A stretch of DNA of 64,000 nucleotides from Spongiibacter sp. IMCC21906 (GTDB lineage Bacteria > Pseudomonadota > Gammaproteobacteria > Pseudomonadales > Spongiibacteraceae), in NCBI RefSeq assembly GCF_001010805.1, contig NZ_CP011477.1, positions 3,218,501 through 3,282,500 of the forward strand, written 5' to 3'. Each line of letters starts with the position of its first letter. Within the stretch, counting starts at the first letter, position 1. This document shows positions 25,212-33,014 of this stretch, piece by piece. The position numbers were made by a program, and so were the translations under genes. The notes under the pieces are model-generated. The model searched no databases. It was not told the origin of the DNA and saw only the letters and a list, made by a program, of their open reading frames with translations.

Positions 25212-25899
25212 CAGAAACCTGTACACGGGACTGTTGCCCACTCGAGCCGGGTTCATTAGCGCTGAGGCCATCAGCACTATGCTCAGCCCTAGGAACTGGG
25301 GCCATTTCTACCCGGCGGTTTTGAGCACGACTACTGGCATCGTGGTTGGGCACCACAGGTTGCTGAGCCCCAAAGGCTGCGGCGAATACCATTCCGCGGG
25401 GCATACCGGCCTCAATCAAAGCTCGGGTCACCGTTAAAGCCCGCTGTGCCGACAACTCCCAGTTGTCTTCGAAATTAAGATTGCCCTGCTGAATAGGTAA
25501 GTCATCGGTAAAACCACTCACCATTAGCAACTGGTCGTTTTCGCCGAGGTAAAACGTGAGCGGCTTCATTAAACTGACCAATAGTTTTCGACCTTCCGGT
25601 TGCAGCTCTGCGGAATTCAGCGAAAACAACACACTGCCACTAATGCCAATGCGGCCATTTTTTAGGGTAACCCGGCCTTGAGCCAAGGGGTCGGCCAAGG
25701 CTTCTTCTAACTCGATACGTCGCTGTTGCTCGGCCTCACGTTTGGCAATTTCTTTTTCTAAGCTTTGCGAAAGCTCAAGCTGAAAGCCCAAGGTCCAAAC
25801 CAAGAGCAGCACAAAAACCCCAACCAAGCCTGTCATTAAGTCGCCAAAAATCGCCCAGATGGGCGGCTCAGAATTTAGCCCTTCATCCAGTTCAGCCAT
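25204..25899 (-). CDS. MotB/ZorB-like OmpA-domain membrane protein
   Basis: 231 residues. The short cytoplasmic N-terminus is followed by one membrane helix (about 15-38) with a buried acidic residue, Asp20 in WAIFGDLMTGLVGVFVLL, as in MotB, ZorB and ExbD. A coiled coil (45-70) leads to an OmpA peptidoglycan-binding domain (80-205) with GFTDDLPI, NWELSAQRALTVTRAL and SSRAQNRRVEM. The tail is disordered and acidic. The start at 25899 has AAGG upstream and lies 2 bases after the DUF802 stop. It should form the stator partner of the TolQ/MotA-like gene product. Confidence 0.85.
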   Translation of the reverse strand: MAELDEGLNSEPPIWAIFGDLMTGLVGVFVLLLVWTLGFQLELSQSLEKEIAKREAEQQRRIELEEALADPLAQGRVTLKNGRIGISGSVLFSLNSAELQPEGRKLLVSLMKPLTFYLGENDQLLMVSGFTDDLPIQQGNLNFEDNWELSAQRALTVTRALIEAGMPRGMVFAAAFGAQQPVVPNHDASSRAQNRRVEMAPVPRAEHSADGLSANEPGSSGQQSRVQVSDD

Positions 25900-25901
25900 G
25901 A

Positions 25902-28181
25902 TCAAGCCTTGCCATCATGCGCTTTGCGGCCAGCGCTCTCTTTTAGTTGTTCCAGAAGCTCTTGCTGGCTCAGCAAATTGTGATCAATGATTTCTCGGGC
26001 CTGCAGTAAATAGTATTCCATTTGCTCATCACTGCGACTGGTCGCTTTATTCAAGCCTTTTTCCAGCTGAGAAAATTGCGCCATCATCTTCTGATTAGAG
26101 TCGCTAAACTGCTCTACAGCGGTGGTGAACACCTCACCTAAGCTGGCTAACTCCGTTGAACTCGCGGCAAAATAATCAACTAGCGATACCAATTTATTAG
26201 ACTCATCATCTACCTGCTTGGCAAACTGTTGATTGACCTCGCCCAGCTGCTCTGCAGAGCGATCTAGCAGTGCCTGTACCGCAGAGGACTGGGTTTGCGC
26301 ATTGGCCTCCAAAGAAGCCGACAGTTTATTAAGCTGGGCCATTAATTGCTGTCGCTCTTCAAGCAAGGCATTATCCCGCTCAATATTGTTAGAGATTTCG
26401 CTTCTTAGCTTAGCAATTACCTCAGCAGCAGCCTTGGGTGTTTCTGATGCGGTTTCAATCAAGGCCCGCATCGGTTGCTCTAATGCTGTGCCCAGTTCAG
26501 CAAGGCGCAACGCCGCAATATCTTGCAGTTTATCTAATTGACTTGCCGCGGCCGCGCCGCGACGGCTCTCTTCGTCTCGCAACGCCGAAAGCTGTTCTGC
26601 GAACGTCGACATCAAGGTATCAAAACGCTGTTGTTGATCTTGCTGCCACTGTTGCTCACCGTTCTCTCTCGCCTGAAGCAAGCCCTCACTACGGCTGATA
26701 AGCTCTAATAACTTAGCTGCCGAGCTGTCATTACGCTGCTGTTCAGTGTCTCTCAACTTGTCGAGCTGGCTAGACATGGTCGCCTGCAATGCTTCAAAGC
26801 GTGACTGTTGGGCATCCAGCCATACCGCTTCACTACCCTCTCGCGCAGAAATTAAAGCCTCGCTCTGAGTCAGCAACGCATTAATTTGCTGGCTCGCCTC
26901 GGCAGCATTACGCCGACCATTGACGGCTATTTCTTCAGCCGTGCCACGCAGCAGCGTGGCGGCTTCGTCCAAGCTCCGCTGCCAGTTTTCTTGCTGGGAC
27001 TGGCCGTGAACATGCTGCTGCGCCAGCCATTCTTGGCTGGCCGTACTAAAGTCATTAAGCAACGATCCACCGGTTTCTGAAAACTGCTCTTGTAACACCA
27101 CAAAGTTTTTTGCCAGTGTTTCTGCCAACTCAGTATTGGCGGCATGGTGGTGTTTAAGACCACGTTCCCATGCACTACTGACCGCCGATGAGGTTTCGGA
27201 AAATGCCGTTGTCATGGTCGTAACTTGATCGGCAAGCGCGCTATTCAAACGCTGTTGTTCTTCGTGCTGCTGTTTAGCCAGGGTATCCAAAAACTGTGCT
27301 AACACCGGCTGCATGCTCTCACCCGCCAATTTTCCGCTGTCAGCAAGGCTTTGTTTGAGCGAACCGTCTACCGACTCCGCTAATTGCGTAAAGCCCTGGG
27401 TCATCCCCTCTTGAAAGCGCTGCTGTCTGGCGCTGAGGTTTTCTCCCAGTGAGCCCGTCATTTCAGCTAGCTTTTGTGCCAAATTTTCTAATTTACCTGC
27501 CACTGCGGGTAAAGCCTCGGCCTGTTGCTGCAAGGCCTGGTAAGTTTGGCGCCGCTGATGACTCAGTGAATACGCTTTAAAAGCCCCTGACATTTCGGCA
27601 TCCAATTGCCGGGAACTCGCCAACCGCTGACGGCGACTCAAGGTAGAAATCAACCCCAACATTGCCGACGCAGTTACACCAGCTACCGAAGTGGCAAAAG
27701 CCATTCCCAAGCCCTGAATAGGGGCCGCCAAACCAGCCCGTACTGCTGCCAGCTCAGTGCTGCCTTCCAGAGCACTGACAGCGCCCTGGAGGGTTGCCAC
27801 CATGCCAATAAAGGTGCCTAGCAAGCCCAGCATAACCAGCAAACCCACCAGATAAGGGGTCAGCACTGGCGCGGGCAAACCTAAATGCTCGCCCTGAATG
27901 CGCTGATGTACCGCGTGTTGCAGCGACGGGTGTAACTTACTCAGCCATTGCTCAAGAGACGCTATTCCCTCTCGGGATTGCAGCAGCGCTGCCTCCAACG
28001 ACGCGGTGGCCGTTTGATAGCGCATCAGCTCTGAAAAGCCCACGCTATAAGCTCCGGCAATTAATACCGTCACTAGCAGCGCCAACAGATTTGAGCCAAT
28101 AAAAGAACTACCCATCCACAGCACCACAATGGCGCCAAGGGCAAAACACAGGATAGAAATAGCTTTTGTTATATTGGTCAT
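25902..28181 (-). CDS. DUF802 protein: MotA/TolQ/ExbB-like channel with a very long coiled-coil tail
   Basis: 759 residues. Two N-terminal helices (8-25, 30-48), then helix 3 with the proton-channel signature LGLLGTFIGMVATLQG (118-133) and helix 4 GLGMAFATSVAGVTASAMLG (157-176). From about 190 to 745 it is almost pure Gln/Glu/Ala/Leu coiled coil, with repeated segments such as DEAATLLRGTAEEIAVNGRR and SEALISAREGSEAVWLDAQQ. The helix order and channel motif match the MotA/TolQ/ExbB/ZorA family; the long cytoplasmic tail is a ZorA-like feature. The gene overlaps DUF3348 by 4 bases (ATGA). The ion and the task driven are unknown. Confidence 0.82.
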   Translation of the reverse strand: MTNITKAISILCFALGAIVVLWMGSSFIGSNLLALLVTVLIAGAYSVGFSELMRYQTATASLEAALLQSREGIASLEQWLSKLHPSLQHAVHQRIQGEHLGLPAPVLTPYLVGLLVMLGLLGTFIGMVATLQGAVSALEGSTELAAVRAGLAAPIQGLGMAFATSVAGVTASAMLGLISTLSRRQRLASSRQLDAEMSGAFKAYSLSHQRRQTYQALQQQAEALPAVAGKLENLAQKLAEMTGSLGENLSARQQRFQEGMTQGFTQLAESVDGSLKQSLADSGKLAGESMQPVLAQFLDTLAKQQHEEQQRLNSALADQVTTMTTAFSETSSAVSSAWERGLKHHHAANTELAETLAKNFVVLQEQFSETGGSLLNDFSTASQEWLAQQHVHGQSQQENWQRSLDEAATLLRGTAEEIAVNGRRNAAEASQQINALLTQSEALISAREGSEAVWLDAQQSRFEALQATMSSQLDKLRDTEQQRNDSSAAKLLELISRSEGLLQARENGEQQWQQDQQQRFDTLMSTFAEQLSALRDEESRRGAAAASQLDKLQDIAALRLAELGTALEQPMRALIETASETPKAAAEVIAKLRSEISNNIERDNALLEERQQLMAQLNKLSASLEANAQTQSSAVQALLDRSAEQLGEVNQQFAKQVDDESNKLVSLVDYFAASSTELASLGEVFTTAVEQFSDSNQKMMAQFSQLEKGLNKATSRSDEQMEYYLLQAREIIDHNLLSQQELLEQLKESAGRKAHDGKA

Positions 28182-28939
28182 GGAGTTTGAGTTTCCTCAG
28201 CGTCTAAGGCTTCCAATAGCCCTAAAACCGGCAGCAAGCGAAAATCTAATTCCGCCAACAGCAGGTCCTGCATTTCATTATAAAAATGCCGCAACCAGCC
28301 ATGAGGGCCAAGCCAATTATCTGGCTCCCCAAATTCACCACTGGTTTGGCTCTCAAGATAGTGTTCAGCGAGTTGTTTGAAGCGTCTGCTCAAGGTACGT
28401 GGCACCGTTGCGAGCAGGCGGCGACTGTGGTCAAGCAAGGGTTCTGCAACGATCCGGTCTAGCGCCGATAGCTTCGCCATGTCAGGTGAATGCGCTGACA
28501 AACATTGTCGCAACGAATTTCTCAGTTTGAGAATTCGATGGTCCATCTCGCTTTGATGCAACATATAAAAACGCTGATAGGGCTGATAACCCTCGGCCAG
28601 ATCCGCTACCGTTTGACGGCTTGCCCTAGGCAGCAAAAACGGCACCGAACCTGCGTCGGAGCGAAAACTGTCCGCGATAAACGTTAAAATTGAGCCCCTT
28701 GCCTCCCAAAAAAGGGCGCTGGCGTCTGTCTCCAAAGCGTCGGCCGGTGGCTTAAACCGACTCCGAGTCAACGCTCGCAAGGCATCAGCTAACGTAATTG
28801 AATCAGAAAGATCAATTAGCCCCGCCAGTTTATCTGCCACGCTTGCTGTGGTCGGCGATTCAAGCTGTATTCCCAAGTTTGCCAAGGTATGAAGCAAGCG
28901 GGTGTCAGGATTTTGGGCGGTCGCCGAAGATTGGCTCAT
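28178..28939 (-). CDS. DUF3348 protein, first gene of the motor-like operon
   Basis: 253 residues, soluble, helical. Landmarks are LHTLANLGIQLESPTTASVA, ADALRALTRSRFKPPADALE, FYMLHQSEMDHRILKLRNSL and the C-terminal LGPHGWLRHFYNEMQDLLLA followed by ELDFRLLPVLGLLEALD. This is the conserved core of DUF3348, known only as a neighbour of DUF802, OmpA-like and DUF2894 genes in Xanthomonas, Burkholderia and Pseudomonas relatives. Its stop overlaps the DUF802 start, so expression is coupled. No enzyme motif visible. Confidence 0.8.
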   Translation of the reverse strand: MSQSSATAQNPDTRLLHTLANLGIQLESPTTASVADKLAGLIDLSDSITLADALRALTRSRFKPPADALETDASALFWEARGSILTFIADSFRSDAGSVPFLLPRASRQTVADLAEGYQPYQRFYMLHQSEMDHRILKLRNSLRQCLSAHSPDMAKLSALDRIVAEPLLDHSRRLLATVPRTLSRRFKQLAEHYLESQTSGEFGEPDNWLGPHGWLRHFYNEMQDLLLAELDFRLLPVLGLLEALDAEETQTP

Positions 28940-29173
28940 ATTACCTATAGCTTAAGCGCCACACTGCACAGGCGGCGGGAGATTAGCTGGATACCGGAGA
29001 TTGTCAGCTGCAGATTTTTTGGCCGCTCATTATCGCCATTTTATCGACAGGTTCAAGCACGGTCGGACTTTACCACCCATAGCCCACCACTACCCCGGCC
29101 ATATTCCTGCCACAACGCTGGCGACCACATCCGCCGATATCAAGCCCACTGTTGGGCTAGCGCATCATAGAAG

Positions 29174-29190
29174 ACTCGTCACTGACGAGT
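29174..29190. promoter_or_regulatory. 17-bp palindrome upstream of the nsrR promoter
   Basis: ACTCGTCA (29174-29181), C, TGACGAGT (29183-29190). It lies 9 bases upstream of the candidate -35 element. A binding site for an unknown dimeric regulator is likely. Confidence 0.45.
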
Positions 29191-29217
29191 GAGGACCCAT
29201 TACGATTACAGGCATAT

Positions 29218-29240
29218 AATAAGTATAATGGATGCATCTT
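29218..29240. promoter_or_regulatory. Candidate NsrR operator, autoregulatory
   Basis: The 23-bp stretch ends in the exact half site ATGCATCTT (29232-29240) and agrees with 17 of 23 positions of the NsrR consensus (AAGATGYAT half sites around a central base). It overlaps the TATAAT at 29224-29229 and lies 22 bases before the nsrR start, so bound NsrR would block its own promoter until nitric oxide removes it. Confidence 0.65.
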
Positions 29241-29262
29241 TATATGGGCTTAGCCAACCGCT

Positions 29263-29685
29263 ATGAAACTGACCAAACAAACCGATTTCGCATTTCGCAC
29301 CTTACTTTTTTTAGCAGCCAAGCCTAAAGAGCAGCTGTCTAACATTCAGCAGATTTGCGACTTTTACGATATATCAACCAACCATATCTCTAAAGTGGTG
29401 ATGCGCTTAGTGCGAATGGGTTACATAGAAGCGGTAAGGGGCAAAGGGGGCGGAATCCGACTTGGCTGCGCGCCAGAACATATCCAGCTGATCAATGTGG
29501 TAACCGAATTTGAAACAACCCTACGCCCCATCAACTGCAGCGAGCAACCTTGCCGAATTATTCGCAACTGCCGACTAAAAGGCGTACTCGGCAATGCGAT
29601 GCAAGCATTTCTTGACGCCCTTTCTGCCTACACTTTAGCCGACATGGTTGACAGCGACCTAGAGGCCATTGTCTTTTCAAACTGA
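29263..29685 (+). CDS. nsrR: Rrf2-family nitric-oxide-sensing repressor NsrR
   Basis: 140 residues. Winged helix at 1-65 (MKLTKQTDFAFRTLLFLAAK and then ISTNHISKVVMRLVRMGYIE, RGKGGGIRLG). Three cysteines for the iron-sulfur cluster: Cys92, Cys97 and Cys103 in NCSEQPCRIIRNCRL, the NsrR spacing. NO destroys the cluster and relieves repression of NO-detoxification genes. No hmp, norVW or ytfE lies next to it in this window, so targets are elsewhere. In E. coli nsrR follows purA; here it is 13 kb away on the other side of unrelated genes. Confidence 0.92.
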   Translation: MKLTKQTDFAFRTLLFLAAKPKEQLSNIQQICDFYDISTNHISKVVMRLVRMGYIEAVRGKGGGIRLGCAPEHIQLINVVTEFETTLRPINCSEQPCRIIRNCRLKGVLGNAMQAFLDALSAYTLADMVDSDLEAIVFSN

Positions 29686-29733
29686 GGCATTAGCCTTTTC
29701 AAGCTCGGCCCCAACTAATGGTGACAAGGTAGC

Positions 29734-30078
29734 TTACGCTCCACGTACCGACAGGGCTTCGCCTTCAAAAAGAACCCCTTGCCACCCGGTTTGCATAAAG
29801 TTACGGATATTCGCGTGATCACTGCCCGCCGGATTAGCCAACACGTCCTTGCTGTAATAATCACCAAAGGCATTTAAGGTCGCGGCAAGGGAAAGTTGGT
29901 GGCGCTGGGCAAAGGCAAAAACCTTACAAGAACCATTGTTTTCCCCTGCGGCATTATCTTGCTCGCCATTGCGAAAAGCGGTTGGCTTAAAATCATATTC
30001 GCGATCAATCACCTCCATAACGTTGCTAAAAGCTACAGGGCCTTGCTCTAACTGGGCGATAAGGTCTTGCTCTGTCAT
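29734..30078 (-). CDS. HopJ type III effector family protein
   Basis: 114 residues covering the HopJ domain. Landmarks are FSNVMEVIDREYDFKPTAFRNG, ENNGSCKVFAFAQRHQLSLA and LNAFGDYYSKDVLANPAGSD, with the end NIRNFMQTGWQGVLFEGEAL. Despite the name, most members occur in bacteria without type III secretion, as here, and no secretion signal is seen, so a housekeeping role is more likely than an effector role. GGAGAG precedes the ATG. Confidence 0.9.
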   Translation of the reverse strand: MTEQDLIAQLEQGPVAFSNVMEVIDREYDFKPTAFRNGEQDNAAGENNGSCKVFAFAQRHQLSLAATLNAFGDYYSKDVLANPAGSDHANIRNFMQTGWQGVLFEGEALSVRGA

Positions 30079-30215
30079 AGCTACTCTCCAAATTTTGGGG
30101 CCGCTATTCTAACCTTATTGTCATCTTTATCTGAGGATTCTGGGATGAGCCTAGACGAAAATTTGATATCATTGCCGCCAATAAAAAATTTTACCAGCTG
30201 TTAGGGAGAGTCCAA

Positions 30216-30482
30216 ATGCAAGGCCTAAGCAACGATAATGGCGAGAAATGTCCCTTTGATCTCAATTTTGAAGCGGACACCTTTAAAGTCGGTGACCTGG
30301 TAAGCTACCGCGTGAGCGGCAGCATGATGGATATGCCCTTTGTTGGAGTGCTCTCAGAAGTGCACGATGACTATGTATTATTAGCTCACTTTGATGGCAG
30401 CGAGACGCCAGCAGGGCCTTTCATGCGAGGCACTAGAGAAAGTCGACCGGTGGTGAGCGAAGAAGACGCGTTAAAAGACTAA
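30216..30482 (+). CDS. Small conserved-looking protein of unknown function
   Basis: 88 residues, acidic, no signal peptide. The middle, FKVGDLVSYRVSGSMMDMPF followed by VGVLSEVHDDYVLLAHFDGS, looks like a small beta-barrel fold of the KOW/SH3 type. It has its own ribosome binding site (AGGGAGA) and terminator, which argues it is a real gene. I do not recognise a family. Confidence 0.65.
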   Translation: MQGLSNDNGEKCPFDLNFEADTFKVGDLVSYRVSGSMMDMPFVGVLSEVHDDYVLLAHFDGSETPAGPFMRGTRESRPVVSEEDALKD

Positions 30483-30486
30483 ACAC

Positions 30487-30513
30487 AAAAATCCGGCTGC
30501 TTGCCGGATTTTT
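30487..30513 (+). terminator. Rho-independent terminator after the 88-residue gene
   Basis: AAAAATCCGGC (30487-30497), loop TGCTT, GCCGGATTTTT (30503-30513). Symmetric enough to serve the convergent minus-strand gene as well. Confidence 0.9.
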
Positions 30514-30531
30514 TGCGTGGGCGCGAATCAC

Positions 30532-31047
30532 CTAGTGAATAGGAACCCGGGTATTCCACTGCCGGTTATCGTGTCTATAACGATTATCTTTATGCCCCTT
30601 ATCCCGGCGCCCGTTATCCTTATACTCCTTGTTTTTATGGCCGCCGTTATCTCTATGCCCTTTAGAAGCGTGTTGGCCTGCGTGGTAATCATTTCGGTAG
30701 TACTTATTAACCTGCACATACCGCCTGTCATGGTATTGCTGGCCGTAGCCGCGACGATCATTCCGGGAGTTATGCTGGTAATACCTGCCACCATGGGCAA
30801 CATGACGATCATAACAGGGCTGGCGACCACCATTATGATAATGGTAACTGACCTTACTCCGCCGATGGCTATCGCTGTCCTTAACAGCATAGAGCAACGC
30901 TGCACCCACCAAAACCGCAGCGACAGCCTCGGCGCCATCGGCCCTGGCAGGTTTAGGGTTTAAACCAAGCACTACCGCAACCGCCAGCAATGCCAACAAT
31001 GCTCGCTTTTTCTTACTGAAAACGGCCGAAGCCATGACTGTATTCAT
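30532..31047 (-). CDS. Secreted low-complexity protein rich in His, Tyr, Arg, Asn and Asp
   Basis: 171 residues. A signal peptide (about 12-36, ending PARA) is followed by a short hydrophobic helix (AVAAVLVGAALLYAV, about 41-55), then 115 residues of nearly pure polar low-complexity sequence with recurring HRDN, KDNGRRDKGHK and RYRHDNR units. Such His/Tyr/Arg-rich exported proteins can bind metals or nucleic acid, but no function is established. AGAGGAAT precedes the ATG. The plus strand also has a long open frame here, but it is only the hydrophobic mirror of this sequence. Confidence 0.65.
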   Translation of the reverse strand: MNTVMASAVFSKKKRALLALLAVAVVLGLNPKPARADGAEAVAAVLVGAALLYAVKDSDSHRRSKVSYHYHNGGRQPCYDRHVAHGGRYYQHNSRNDRRGYGQQYHDRRYVQVNKYYRNDYHAGQHASKGHRDNGGHKNKEYKDNGRRDKGHKDNRYRHDNRQWNTRVPIH

Positions 31048-31113
31048 AGCGTATTCCTCTTTGTGTCAGGAATACGCTATCAATATGTAGCTGAACGACA
31101 ACTGAAGGCTAGA

Positions 31114-31674
31114 TCAGAAGTTGGCTGCAGTGGTAATTTGATCACTTAAACCATTGCAACGCTGGGCAGCTGCCGCACGAGCATCCATAAAACCTGCAAT
31201 GTTAAAGCTATCCTGATTCACGCCAAAAAGCGCTGCCATGGCAGGGTCTTCCTGAGGCATCGACACAGTTAGCCTTTGAGACTTTCCAATTAAGTCAATA
31301 ACCGCATCGTTAGCATAAACATGCGAAAACATAACTAAATGCTTATTACCGCCCAGTTCTTTAATAGAAACCACTTCTAAGGGCATTTCTAGACTGATGC
31401 CGTCAAAATTAGCCAGTACATTCACCCGCTGCCCTGACAAAGACCAAATATCGGCTCGATCGCTGGACCAAATCAGGTAAAGCTCATCGCTGGCACAGAT
31501 ATTACTGTGCTTAAGCATGCCAAACTGATGTTGACTCATCATTGATCCGGGCACGGTATAGCCCGTAGAGTGAGAGATAGGCTCAACTTTCCAAGCATTT
31601 CGCTCACCTGCGATAACGCCTGAAACCATAAAAAATACAAACAAAGCAGATATTGATTTATAAAAATACTTCAT
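31114..31674 (-). CDS. Secreted protein of unknown function
   Basis: 186 residues from the ATG at 31674 (GAGG upstream). A signal peptide (1-22, MKYFYKSISALFVFFMVSGV and the cut after IAG) precedes a mature part with beta-strand character, including ASDELYLIWSSDRADIWSLS and VVSIKELGGNKHLVMFSHVY. Two cysteines (in NICASDE and QRCNGLS) could form a disulfide. No family recognised; it is 66 bases upstream of the low-complexity gene in the same direction. Confidence 0.6.
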   Translation of the reverse strand: MKYFYKSISALFVFFMVSGVIAGERNAWKVEPISHSTGYTVPGSMMSQHQFGMLKHSNICASDELYLIWSSDRADIWSLSGQRVNVLANFDGISLEMPLEVVSIKELGGNKHLVMFSHVYANDAVIDLIGKSQRLTVSMPQEDPAMAALFGVNQDSFNIAGFMDARAAAAQRCNGLSDQITTAANF

Positions 31675-31695
31675 CTCAAACCTCGGCATAATCAT

Positions 31696-32083
31696 AGTGT
31701 TTTTATCATTATTAATTTTTATTTTTAGCCGTAAAAAAACATATACGTAGTCACCTAAATCGATAAACCCGTCACAAAAAAACCATTAAAATCTAAGCTA
31801 ACGATACAAACAAGTCACCAACGGTACATAAATACGGTCGAGTCACACACAGCTGCAGCAACTAAAAACAACGAGTAATAGCATGCAACTATCAAATCAG
31901 CCCTCGCGTACAATCACCCCTGATAAGCCTCATTTAACACCACCAGCTAATGCTTGCCGTCAAATTCCACTATCAACAAGTACATCCAAGACGATTTCTT
32001 GCTACCCTAAGCCCGCTGAAAACGACGTTAAGACACCCATTGCTAATATTGCGACACTATAACCAGCTCATCAAGCGCACACT
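31696..32083. other. Intergenic region, mostly without recognised features
   Basis: Divergent promoter region of the secreted protein gene and the alpha/beta hydrolase. A 59-codon frame (31883-32062, starting MQLSNQPSRTITPDKPHLTP) is open but polar, rich in Thr/Pro/Ser and lacks a good ribosome binding site, so I do not call it a gene. Confidence 0.4.
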
Positions 32084-32980
32084 ATGAAAAATGAAACCCT
32101 AACCAACTTTGACTTTAACCCCGACCAGAACAATGCAGGCATCCACCCGGAGCTGACTTTACACTTTTCTGCTGCCAATGGCTTTCCCCTTGGCGCTTAC
32201 CGACATTTCCTAGCCCCCTTTTACGACCAATATACCGTCATCGGACTGGAAAACAGGGGAGCATGGCGCGCCGACCCACCACATCGCGCCTTTGGCTGGA
32301 CAGATCATGCCAACGACATAATCACAATGCTTGAGCAGCGCCGGCAAAAAGGCAAAGACAGCAAGGGCATCATCGCCATAGGCCACTCAATAGGCGGAAC
32401 CGTGAGCGCACTAGCCGCACATAAGCGCCCGGACCTGTTTCGGGCCGTTATTATGATTGACCCCGCTTCTCCACCGGGGCGGTATTTCTGGCGCCTACCC
32501 AAGCAGATTATTCAAGCAATGATGCGGCGCCATCGCCTGGTAACCGGAACCAGTAAGCGGCGCTTTCAATGGTCTTCTCGACAAGAGTTTATTTCAACAA
32601 TAAAAGAAAAAGCCGTATACCGAGATTTCAGTCCGATAGCATTACAGGAATACGCCGAAGCTGGCTTGATCGAAGATGACAATGGTGGCTTTGAACTCCG
32701 CTATGACAGAGCCTGGGAGGCTCACAACTTCTTAACCACCCACGCGCCTTGGCCCGCGCTGAGAAAAAGCCAGACTCCCACCCTGCTGCTACGAGCAGAG
32801 AAATCCTATATGCACAAATCAGAGGACTTTGAATTTCACAGTAAGCGCTTACCAGCATGCGTCGATACAGCTGTTATTCGTGGCGCTGGACATATGGCGA
32901 TTCAAGAGGATACTGACCAAGTCACTCAAATATGCAAGGACTGGCTCCGCAAGCAAGGCTTGCTTAGCCCACCGTTATAA
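32084..32980 (+). CDS. Alpha/beta hydrolase
   Basis: 298 residues, a compact alpha/beta hydrolase without signal peptide. The HFSAANGFPLGAYRHFLAPF start has the usual oxyanion region. The nucleophile elbow is IGHSIGGTVSALAA (Ser near 107). A cap region, basic and Arg-rich, lies at about 140-195. The late His is in IRGAGHMAIQEDTDQV (near 275). Likely a soluble esterase, lipase or haloalkane-type hydrolase. The substrate is unknown. Confidence 0.85.
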   Translation: MKNETLTNFDFNPDQNNAGIHPELTLHFSAANGFPLGAYRHFLAPFYDQYTVIGLENRGAWRADPPHRAFGWTDHANDIITMLEQRRQKGKDSKGIIAIGHSIGGTVSALAAHKRPDLFRAVIMIDPASPPGRYFWRLPKQIIQAMMRRHRLVTGTSKRRFQWSSRQEFISTIKEKAVYRDFSPIALQEYAEAGLIEDDNGGFELRYDRAWEAHNFLTTHAPWPALRKSQTPTLLLRAEKSYMHKSEDFEFHSKRLPACVDTAVIRGAGHMAIQEDTDQVTQICKDWLRKQGLLSPPL

Positions 32981-33014
32981 GCTGCCACCTGTGAGTATCA
33001 AACAGACCACCTCT

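Larger units (their letters stand above)
28940..29262. promoter_or_regulatory. Divergent promoter region of the DUF3348 operon and nsrR
   Basis: Contains, from left to right, DNA without recognised signals (28940-29170), a perfect 8-1-8 palindrome ACTCGTCA-C-TGACGAGT (29174-29190), a plausible sigma-70 promoter (TTACGA at 29200-29205, TATAAT at 29224-29229, 18-base spacer), and the candidate NsrR operator. Confidence 0.55.

Noticed and set aside
25902-28181. Complete Zorya defence system
   Set aside because: Only ZorA/ZorB-like proteins are present; no ZorC, ZorD helicase or ZorE nuclease is encoded nearby, so it is described as ZorAB-like only.
29734-30078. Type III secretion effector, suggesting a pathogen
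   Set aside because: The HopJ family is widespread in bacteria without type III secretion, and no secretion genes are present.
30517-30963. Long plus-strand frame with many hydrophobic residues, like a membrane protein
   Set aside because: It is the antisense of the polar low-complexity gene on the minus strand, which has a signal peptide and a ribosome binding site; the hydrophobic product is a composition artefact.
31883-32062. 59-codon frame upstream of the alpha/beta hydrolase
   Set aside because: Polar, Thr/Pro-rich composition, no ribosome binding site and no recognisable family.
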